Below, one piece after another: positions 34,885 through 42,144 of a stretch of DNA of 64,000 nucleotides. The stretch is taken from the NCBI GenBank assembly GCA_965202845.1, contig OZ241856.1, positions 62,001 through 126,000 on the forward strand, in the 5' to 3' direction. The notes below the pieces were generated by a model that did no database searches, was not told the DNA's origin, and worked only from the letters and a program-made list of their open reading frames with translations. The DNA is from CBDATA01 sp965202845. GTDB taxonomy: Bacteria; Acidobacteriota; Vicinamibacteria; Marinacidobacterales; Marinacidobacteraceae. How positions within the stretch are numbered: the first letter of the stretch is position 1; each line of letters starts with the position of its first letter. The position numbers and the translations under genes were made by a program.

Positions 34885-36242
34885 GCAGGGCGGCGGCCCT
34901 GGGCGTCGCCGGCTTCGGCCTGGGCGTCGCCGCGATGGCATTGGTCATTCGGAACCCGCTGGACTGGGGGTGGCCGGACCGCCTGCTCGCATCCGGGGAG
35001 GCGCCGCCCACGGCGGAGATGGCGCCGCCGGCAAGCGACGACCGGGAGATCCTCTACTGGCGGGCGCCCATGGACCCCGCCTTCACGTCCGACCGCCCTG
35101 GCAAGTCCCCGATGGGCATGGACCTGGTGCCCGTCTACGCGAGCGACGCCGGCGGAAGCCTGCCGCCGGACACGGTGCGGATCGATCCCGGCTTCGCGCA
35201 GAGCATCGGGGTGCGCACCGAGCCGGTCGCCCGGCGCGACATCTCGCAGACCATCCGCACCGTCGGCACCCTGGCCCACAACGATCGGCAGATCGCCTGG
35301 GTCAACACCAAGTACGACGGCTGGATCGAGAACGTGGCGGTGAACTACCTGGGCGAGACGGTCGAGAAGGGACAGGTTCTCTTCGACATCTACAGCCCGC
35401 AGCTGGTCAACACCCAGATGGAGTATCTGCAGGCGGTCGACTACGCCGCCCGGCTGGAGAACACCGAACACCAGGCGATCGCCGAACGGGCGCGGTCGCT
35501 GGTCGACTCGGCCCGGTCCCGGCTCGGCTACTGGGACATCACCGACGAGCAGATCGAGACCCTCGAACGCGAGCGGATTCCCCGCCGAACGCTCTCGGTT
35601 CTTTCCCCGGTCACCGGCGTCGTCGTCGAGAAAATGGACCAGGCGCTCGACGGGATGCACGTGCAGGCCGGCATGAATCTCTACAAGATGGCCGATCTGA
35701 CGACCATCTGGGTGGACGTCGAAGTGTTCGAGCACCAGGTCGAGGCGATGCGCGTCGGCCAGCGGGCGCGCGTCGAGCTGCCCTACCTTGGCGGAAGGCC
35801 TTACACCGGGGTCGTCCGCTACCTGTATCCGCACTTCGACGAGCGGACCCGCACGATGACGATCTCCATCGAGCTGGAGAATCCGGACATGACGCTGCGC
35901 GCCGGCATGTACGCGAACGTGACCTTTGACGCGCCGGTGGCCCGGCAGGCCCTGACGGTTCCCGAAGCGGCTGTCATCCGGAGCGGCGTCCGCGACGTCA
36001 TCGTGCTGGAGCGGGCGCCCGGCGCGTTCCAAGTCGTCTCCGTCACCCTGGGGCGGTACGGCGACGGGATGTGGGAAGTGCGGGACGGCGCGGCGGAGGG
36101 GGATGCGGTCGTCGTCTCGGCGCAGTTCCTCATCGATTCCGAGAGCAACCTGGCGGCGGCGATCCGCAACCTCGATTCGGGACCGGCGGAGATGCCGGCG
36201 GAATCGGCCCTGCCATCGATGCCGGCCGGTCACCGCCACTGA
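34881..36242 (+). CDS. cusB: RND efflux periplasmic adaptor (CusB-like)
   Basis: This is a 453-residue membrane-fusion protein. The N-terminal anchor is LGVAGFGLGVAAMALVI. YWRAPMDPAFTSDRPGKSPM then GMDLVPVY is the short metal-binding domain as found in CusB, which keeps Met residues but lacks the Cys of related domains; this points to copper or silver. The barrel-sandwich halves are around WIENVAVNYLGETVEKGQVL and LSVLSPVTGVVVEKMDQAL. The start GTG 34881 overlaps the stop of the channel gene. It is the middle gene of cusCBA. Confidence 0.85.
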   Translation: MSRAAALGVAGFGLGVAAMALVIRNPLDWGWPDRLLASGEAPPTAEMAPPASDDREILYWRAPMDPAFTSDRPGKSPMGMDLVPVYASDAGGSLPPDTVRIDPGFAQSIGVRTEPVARRDISQTIRTVGTLAHNDRQIAWVNTKYDGWIENVAVNYLGETVEKGQVLFDIYSPQLVNTQMEYLQAVDYAARLENTEHQAIAERARSLVDSARSRLGYWDITDEQIETLERERIPRRTLSVLSPVTGVVVEKMDQALDGMHVQAGMNLYKMADLTTIWVDVEVFEHQVEAMRVGQRARVELPYLGGRPYTGVVRYLYPHFDERTRTMTISIELENPDMTLRAGMYANVTFDAPVARQALTVPEAAVIRSGVRDVIVLERAPGAFQVVSVTLGRYGDGMWEVRDGAAEGDAVVVSAQFLIDSESNLAAAIRNLDSGPAEMPAESALPSMPAGHRH

Positions 36243-36271
36243 CTCCCGAAGAAGCCGGCAAGGGGGGAGCG

Positions 36272-39200
36272 ATGCTCGCCAGGGTCATCGAGTGGTCCAT
36301 CGGCAACCGCGTTCTGGTCGTCCTCGGCGCCGCGGTCCTCGCCTTCGGCGGAATCCAGGCGCTGCGAACCTCTCCGCTCGACGCGCTGCCGGACCTCTCC
36401 GACGTGCAGGTGATCATCTTCACCGAGTACCCCGGGCAGGCGCCGCAGGTCGTCGAGGACCAGGTCACCTATCCCATCACCACCCAGATGCTGGCGGTTC
36501 CCTCCGCCACCGTGGTGCGCGGCTATTCGTTCTTCGGCTCCTCCTTCGTCCATGTGATCTTCGAGGATGGAACCGACCCGTACTGGGCGCGCAGCCGGGT
36601 GCTCGAATATCTCAACTACGCCAGCGCCCGATTGCCCTCCGGGGTGATTCCGACCCTGGGACCGGACGCCACCGGCGTCGGCTGGGCCTTCATGTACGCA
36701 TTGCGGTCCCGGGACGTCGACCTGGCCGAGTTGCGTTCGCTCCAGGACTGGTTCCTCAAGTATGAACTGACTGCGGTTTCCGGCGTGTCCGAGGTCGCCA
36801 GCATCGGCGGCTTCGTGAAGCAGTACCAGATCAACGTCGATCCGAACCGCCTGCGCGCCTACGGCGTCCCGCTGTCGCGCATTCGCGATGCGGTGCGGCG
36901 GAGCAACAACGACGTGGGCGGGCGAGTGCTGGAGATGTCCGAGGCCGAATTCATGGTGCGCGGCGAGGGCTATATCCGGGGCATCGACGATGTGCGGCGC
37001 ATCGCCCTGGGGGTGGATGAATCCGGGACTCCGATTTCGGTGCAGGACGTAGCCCAGGTGCAGATCGGCCCGGACATCCGCCGCGGCCTGGCCGAGCTGG
37101 ACGGCGAGGGCGAGGTGGTGGGCGGCATCGTCATCGTCCGCTACGGCGAGCACGTGCACGAGGTGGTCGAACGGGTCAAGGCGCGGATCGGGGAGCTGCG
37201 CTCCGGCCTTCCCGATGGAGTCGAGATCGTTCCGGTGTACGACCGCACCGAATTGATCGAGCGCTCCATCGACACCCTGGGGGAGAAGCTGATCGAGGAG
37301 ATGGCCATCGTCGCCCTGGTCTGCGCCGTCTTCCTGCTGCATGCGCGCTCGGCGCTGGTGGCGGTGCTGACGCTGCCGCTGGCGGTTCTGATGGCGCTCG
37401 CCGTGATGCGCCTGCAGGGCATCAACGCCAACATCATGTCGCTGGGGGGCATCGCCATCGCCATCGGCGCGATGGTGGACGCCTCGATCGTGATGGTGGA
37501 GAACGTGCACCGGCATCTGGCGCGCGACGGCGGCCGCCTGCCGCACTGGCGCATCGTCGCCAGCGCGGCCACCGAAGTCGGACCGACGCTGTTCTTCGCC
37601 CTGCTGGTGATCACCATTTCGTTCGCCCCGATCTTCACGCTCGAGGCGCAGGAGGGCCGGCTCTTCAAACCGCTGGCGTTCACCAAGACCTGGGCGATGG
37701 CCGCCGCCGCCCTGCTCTCGGTCACCCTGACGCCGGTGCTCGCCGGCTACTGGATTCGCGGCCGGGTGGTGTCTCCCCGGAAGAACCCGATCTCGAGGCT
37801 GCTCATGGCGGCGTATCGCCCGTTGCTGCGGTTGGCGCTCGCCCGGCGCTGGCTGGTCGTGGTCGTGACGCTCGCGGCGCTGGGCGCGACCGCAAGACCC
37901 TGGTCGCGGCTCGGTTCCGAATTCATGCCGCCGCTCTGGGAAGGCGACCTGCTCTACATGCCGACGACCCTGCCGGGCGTGTCCATCGCCAAGGCGCGCG
38001 AAATCCTGCAGCAGACGGATCGCATCCTGACGACCTTCCCGGAGGTGGAGCGCGTCTTCGGCAAGGTCGGGCGCGCCGACACCGCGACCGATCCGGCGCC
38101 GCTGAGCATGCTGGAGACCACCATCAAGCTCAAGCCGGAGGCCGACTGGCGGCCCGGGATGACCCCCGAGCGGCTGATCGACGAGATGGACCAGGCGATC
38201 CAGTTCCCCGGCGTCACCAACGCCTGGACCATGCCGATCCAGGCCCGCATCGACATGCTGTCCACCGGCATCCGGACTCCGGTGGGCGTCAAGATTTCCG
38301 GGCCCGACCTTGCGACGCTGGAGGACCTGGGGCGCGAGGTCGAAGCGGTCGTCCGGGAGGTTCCGGGGACGCGCTCGGCGTATTCCGAACGGGTCATGGG
38401 AGGCAACTATCTCAACGTTTCGGTGCGGCGGGAGGAGATCGCGCGCTACGGGCTGACGGTGGGCGACGTGCAGGACGTCATCCAGTCGGCGATCGGCGGC
38501 ATGAACATCACCACCACCGTCGAGGGACTCGAGCGCTACCCGGTCAACCTGCGCTACAGCCGGGAGCTGCGGGACAACCCGGCGGCGTTGCGGGACATCC
38601 TGGTGCAGACCCCCACCCGGCAGCAGATTCCGCTCGGCCATCTCACCGACATGTCCTTCGTCAAGGGGCCGCCGGTCATCAAGAGCGAGCAGGCGCGTCC
38701 CAATGCGTGGGTCTACGTGGACATCGAGGACGTGGATGTCGGGACCTATGTCGAGCGGGCGCGGGAGGCGGTCGCCGCCGCGGTGGAGATTCCCACCGGG
38801 TACAGCCTCGACTGGAGCGGCCAGTACGAATACATGGTGCGGGCCGGGGAGCGGCTGCGCCTGGTGGTTCCGATTACGCTGCTGCTGATCTTTTTGACCA
38901 TCCACGTCAGCACCCGCTCCTTCGCGCGGACTCTCATCGTCCTTTCGGCGGCGCCGTTGTCCCTCATCGGGGCGTTCTGGTTGCTCTACTTGCTGGGCTA
39001 CAACCTGAGCATCGCCGTCTGGGTGGGCCTCGTCGCCCTGGCGGGACTGAGCGCCGAGACCGGGGTGGTCATGCTGCTCTACCTGGATCGCGCCTGCGCG
39101 GCCGCCGACAAGGAGGGCCGCCTGCGGACGCTTGCGGAATTGCGGGAGGCGGTGTTCGACGGCGCCGTCCGCCGGATTCGACCGGTGGTGATGCTGAGCG

Positions 39201-39385
39201 CCACCACCGCGCTCGGCCTCATGCCCATCATGTGGAGCGACGGAACCGGCGCCGACGTGATGAAACGGATCGCCGCGCCGATGGTGGGCGGGGTGGTGAC
39301 GACCACGCTCGTGGCGCTGTTCGTGTTTCCGGCCATCTACTGCATCTGGCGGGGCTGGACGCTCCGACGGGGCGCCGCCGCCTGA
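36272..39385 (+). CDS. cusA: Heavy-metal RND efflux pump (CusA/CzcA family)
   Basis: This 1037-residue inner-membrane proton antiporter has twelve spans and two large periplasmic loops. Family landmarks include SPLDALPDLSDVQVIIFTEY near the N-terminus and the span-4 region LGGIAIAIGAMVDASIVMVE, whose G-A-M-V-D-A motif carries the proton-relay Asp of heavy-metal RND proteins. The Met-rich copper route cannot be confirmed by eye, but the CusB-type adaptor favours copper or silver over zinc or cobalt. ATG 36272 follows AGGGGGGAGC. It is convergent with the next gene. Confidence 0.88.
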   Translation: MLARVIEWSIGNRVLVVLGAAVLAFGGIQALRTSPLDALPDLSDVQVIIFTEYPGQAPQVVEDQVTYPITTQMLAVPSATVVRGYSFFGSSFVHVIFEDGTDPYWARSRVLEYLNYASARLPSGVIPTLGPDATGVGWAFMYALRSRDVDLAELRSLQDWFLKYELTAVSGVSEVASIGGFVKQYQINVDPNRLRAYGVPLSRIRDAVRRSNNDVGGRVLEMSEAEFMVRGEGYIRGIDDVRRIALGVDESGTPISVQDVAQVQIGPDIRRGLAELDGEGEVVGGIVIVRYGEHVHEVVERVKARIGELRSGLPDGVEIVPVYDRTELIERSIDTLGEKLIEEMAIVALVCAVFLLHARSALVAVLTLPLAVLMALAVMRLQGINANIMSLGGIAIAIGAMVDASIVMVENVHRHLARDGGRLPHWRIVASAATEVGPTLFFALLVITISFAPIFTLEAQEGRLFKPLAFTKTWAMAAAALLSVTLTPVLAGYWIRGRVVSPRKNPISRLLMAAYRPLLRLALARRWLVVVVTLAALGATARPWSRLGSEFMPPLWEGDLLYMPTTLPGVSIAKAREILQQTDRILTTFPEVERVFGKVGRADTATDPAPLSMLETTIKLKPEADWRPGMTPERLIDEMDQAIQFPGVTNAWTMPIQARIDMLSTGIRTPVGVKISGPDLATLEDLGREVEAVVREVPGTRSAYSERVMGGNYLNVSVRREEIARYGLTVGDVQDVIQSAIGGMNITTTVEGLERYPVNLRYSRELRDNPAALRDILVQTPTRQQIPLGHLTDMSFVKGPPVIKSEQARPNAWVYVDIEDVDVGTYVERAREAVAAAVEIPTGYSLDWSGQYEYMVRAGERLRLVVPITLLLIFLTIHVSTRSFARTLIVLSAAPLSLIGAFWLLYLLGYNLSIAVWVGLVALAGLSAETGVVMLLYLDRACAAADKEGRLRTLAELREAVFDGAVRRIRPVVMLSATTALGLMPIMWSDGTGADVMKRIAAPMVGGVVTTTLVALFVFPAIYCIWRGWTLRRGAAA

Positions 39386-39389
39386 CCGA

Positions 39390-39995
39390 TCAACAGCGAG
39401 CGTGTCGCAGGCCGCTTCGCAGGTCGCGGACGAAGGCTCGCAGCGACGCGTCGCCCTTGCCGGCTCGGAACAGGTCCATCGCCTCCACCAGCTCCCCGGC
39501 GAACTCGATGCCGCCGAGGGTCGTCGGCTGGTGGGCCTCATGGATCGCGTCAACCAGGAGCTTCTTGTAGTACTCCCGCTCGCATTTCTCGCTTCCAAGC
39601 ACCGGCCGGTAGCCCACCACCGCATGGAACGAATCGGGATCGGCCAGAAACCAGCGCTCCACGTGCGGGTCCGGGCAGCCGGCGACGACCCGTTCCTCCA
39701 GAAGGGAATGCGTCGCCTCCCGGATTTCCTCCCGTTTCCCCTGGGACGATCCGCAGTTGCCGTCGATGACCACGACCACCAGATCGGGGGCGCCAGCCGG
39801 CAACGCATCCTTTTCCAGAAGCGTCTGCCAGGAGCGAAGTTCGCCGAGCGCCCGCGGGTGGCCGCCCCGCGCCGACCGGGTTTGCATCGTGATGGAAACC
39901 TGCTCCTCCCTGGCGATGCGCCCGGCGAGGGCGCGGACGAACGCTTCGTGGGCGCGATCTTCGGCGAAGAGATCCACCCGGAGCGGATCACTCAT
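39390..39995 (-). CDS. TOPRIM/DUF4276-like protein, partner of AAA ATPase
   Basis: The protein is 201 residues. LFAEDRAHEAFVRALAGRIA near the N-terminus has the Glu-containing first TOPRIM-like strand. PDLVVVVIDGNCGSS supplies the second acidic motif (D-x-N). A central block HVERWFLADPDSFHAVVGY is characteristic of DUF4276/OLD-associated TOPRIM proteins. It overlaps the upstream AAA ATPase gene by 8 bases, so the two are co-translated. Similar ATPase plus TOPRIM or DUF4435 pairs (for example PARIS) act in phage defence. The assignment to DUF4276 is by pattern and not certain. Confidence 0.6.
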   Translation of the reverse strand: MSDPLRVDLFAEDRAHEAFVRALAGRIAREEQVSITMQTRSARGGHPRALGELRSWQTLLEKDALPAGAPDLVVVVIDGNCGSSQGKREEIREATHSLLEERVVAGCPDPHVERWFLADPDSFHAVVGYRPVLGSEKCEREYYKKLLVDAIHEAHQPTTLGGIEFAGELVEAMDLFRAGKGDASLRAFVRDLRSGLRHARC

Positions 39996-41229
39996 CGATC
40001 AGCCCCCGCAGAAGCAGGTTCTCGAACGGGGCGTCCTCGGCGGGGCTGGTCAAAGCCGCCGCGATCTCCTTGTCCCGGAACAGCGGCCCGGTCGTCTCGA
40101 ACGGCTCGATGACGGTCGTCCGGCCGTCCCGGCGGACGTTCAGAAACCCGACGACTCCCGATGCAGCCGGGGCCTGCTTCAGCACCGCATCGCAGAATCG
40201 CGGCGAGTGGGTGGTGACGATGACCTGGCGTCCCGGCCGGGTCGCCAGCGACAGCAGCAGCTGGGCGATCAGGTCCAGCCGTCGCGGATGCACGCCGTTC
40301 TCCGGCTCCTCGATCGCGAGCAGCGAACCGCTCCAGGGGTTCACCGCGATGGCGCACAGCGCGAGCACGCGAAGCGTCCCCTCGGAAACGACGCGCGCGG
40401 AGTGCTCCACGCCGCCCTGGCGCAGCAGGATGTCGAGCGCCCCGCGGGTTTCGTCCATCCGCACGTTCAGCGATTCCACGCTGGGAATGATGGATTTGAG
40501 AGTCCGGAGCAACGCCCGAAAGCGGTCGGGGACGGCGGCGCGCAGCTTGTAGAGAAACGGCGCGATGTGCTCCCCATGGACGCCGATGTCGGAGACATCC
40601 GCCGGCGCGCCCGGAAGCCGCATCGCATGTCCCGGATCGAGATAGTGCGCGGACCATCCGTCGAGTTCCCCGCGGACGGCTTCCAGCCAGCGGTATTCCT
40701 CCCCCGCGAGGCTGCGATCGGACAGAACCGCGTGGTTCATGCCCACCGGTTCCTCGCGCGGATGCGCCGGCTTCCCCTTGCGGCGCACCCGCAACTTCGA
40801 GCCGACCCGTTCGATCGCCGGCGCGCCCTTCGGCTTGCCGGTTTGCCCCAACAGCGCCAGATACTCGTCGGTCACCCCGAGGCGACTTGAACCCGGATCG
40901 ATGCCCGGAACGACGCGATACCGGTATGGATCGGCGCCCGCCGTCACGTCGGCTTCCAGGGTGAACGTGGCGCTCCCCTGTTTCATCAACCCCCGAAGGC
41001 CGCCATCCGGGAACGCGAACGCCTCGAACGCATGACCGCGCACCGGCAGCGGTCCGTCCAGCACGTCGGACAGGGTGCGGGCGTTCCCGATCGCGGACAG
41101 GGCGACGACGGCGTCCAGGAGATTGCTCTTGCCCGCTGCGTTCGGGCCGAAGAGCACCGAAAGACGCGGGAATTCCACGTCCACTTCGGCGAGCGACTTG
41201 AAGCCGCGGACTTTCAGGCGCGTCAGCAT
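39988..41229 (-). CDS. AAA family ATPase (AAA_21, RecF/OLD-like)
   Basis: This is a 413-residue SMC/RecF-type ABC ATPase. MLTRLKVRGFKSLAEVDVEF opens the first strand, with Walker A VLFGPNAAGKSNLLDAV (residues 27-43), signature region RVVSEGTLRVLALCA, Walker B SLLAIEEPENGVHPRRL and H-loop VIVTTHSPRFCDAVL. Proteins of this kind often regulate a nuclease or TOPRIM partner encoded beside them. Here the overlapping TOPRIM/DUF4276-like gene is the likely partner, making a two-gene defence or DNA-repair unit. Confidence 0.85.
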   Translation of the reverse strand: MLTRLKVRGFKSLAEVDVEFPRLSVLFGPNAAGKSNLLDAVVALSAIGNARTLSDVLDGPLPVRGHAFEAFAFPDGGLRGLMKQGSATFTLEADVTAGADPYRYRVVPGIDPGSSRLGVTDEYLALLGQTGKPKGAPAIERVGSKLRVRRKGKPAHPREEPVGMNHAVLSDRSLAGEEYRWLEAVRGELDGWSAHYLDPGHAMRLPGAPADVSDIGVHGEHIAPFLYKLRAAVPDRFRALLRTLKSIIPSVESLNVRMDETRGALDILLRQGGVEHSARVVSEGTLRVLALCAIAVNPWSGSLLAIEEPENGVHPRRLDLIAQLLLSLATRPGRQVIVTTHSPRFCDAVLKQAPAASGVVGFLNVRRDGRTTVIEPFETTGPLFRDKEIAAALTSPAEDAPFENLLLRGLIDE

Positions 41230-41265
41230 CCCGCGTCATATGGTAAATGGCTACGATCCGGGTCC

Positions 41266-42067
41266 ATGCTTGCCGCTGGCGCGCTGCTCCTCGCGACCCT
41301 GCTCCCCGCCGCCGAGACCGAGCTGGTGGTCGCGACCTGGAACATCGCCTGGCTCGGCGACGGCGTGGACGACGGAGTCCTCACCGGCAACCGGGAGGGT
41401 CGGCATCTGCGCGACGCCGAGGACTACGCGCGCCTCGGCGCGGTCGTGGACCAGCTGGTCGCGCTCGACGTCGAAGTCGTGGGCCTCCAGGAGATCGAAA
41501 ACGAAGCCGCCGCCCGCCGGGTCTTTCCGGAAGCCGACGGCAGGGACCGCTACGGGGTGCATCTGACGCTGGGACCTCATGTCCACCCGCGAGACCGTTC
41601 CCGCCTGGGCGCAGCGCACCGCGACGCGGGGAACGGAACGGGTGCGCGTCCTCACCCTGCACCTCCAGGCGGGCTGCAACGACCGCCCGCTGGCGAGCGC
41701 CGACTCCCGCTGCGGCTTCTTGCGCATGCAGCTCGCGGTATTGCGCGGCTGGCTGCACGAGGCGATGGACGCCGGGATTCCCATCGTGGTGGCGGGCGAC
41801 TGGAACCGGACCCTTTCCCGACAGGGCGACGAGGCCGCCGCCCGGCTGCCCTTCGACCCGGTGATCCTCCCGCCGCCGGGGAGCTCCCCCTCGTGCTGGG
41901 AGGGGCGGTTCCCCCACTACATCGACCACGTCGTCGCGTTCGCGCCGCCGGGAGGCCGCGCCGAGCCGGGGCCGGTCGTGGAGGTCCTGTACGGCGCGCC
42001 CCGCGAGTACGCGAACACCCTCTCGGACCACTGCCCGATCGTCGGCGCCCTCCGCTTCATCCCCTGA
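41266..42067 (+). pseudogene. Endonuclease/exonuclease/phosphatase family protein, frameshifted
   Basis: The first part (from ATG 41266) has a leader (MLAAGALLLATLLPAA) and the EEP start TELVVATWNIAWLGDG with VEVVGLQEIENEAAARRVFP. At about 41550-41580 homology moves to another frame, which continues VRVLTLHLQAGCND, GIPIVVAGDWNRTLS and YANTLSDHCPIVGALRF, the remaining catalytic motifs (N-x-N-like, D-W-N, S-D-H). The two halves fit one exported Mg-dependent nuclease or phosphatase, but some residues between them are also missing. This is either a deletion plus frameshift in the genome or an assembly error. Confidence 0.65.
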
Positions 42068-42069
42068 GG

Positions 42070-42099
42070 GGTTCCCCCTCTTTCCGGGGGGACCGTTTT
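42070..42099 (+). terminator. Rho-independent terminator-like hairpin
   Basis: GGTTCCCCC (42070-42078) pairs with GGGGGGACC (42086-42094) around a 7-base loop and is followed by GTTTT. It sits just after the end of the broken EEP gene and before the helicase gene, where a terminator would be expected. Confidence 0.45.
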
Positions 42100-42144
42100 C
42101 GGCGGTTTCTGCCTTACACTGGCCGGTTGCTTCCCCGCCCGCCC

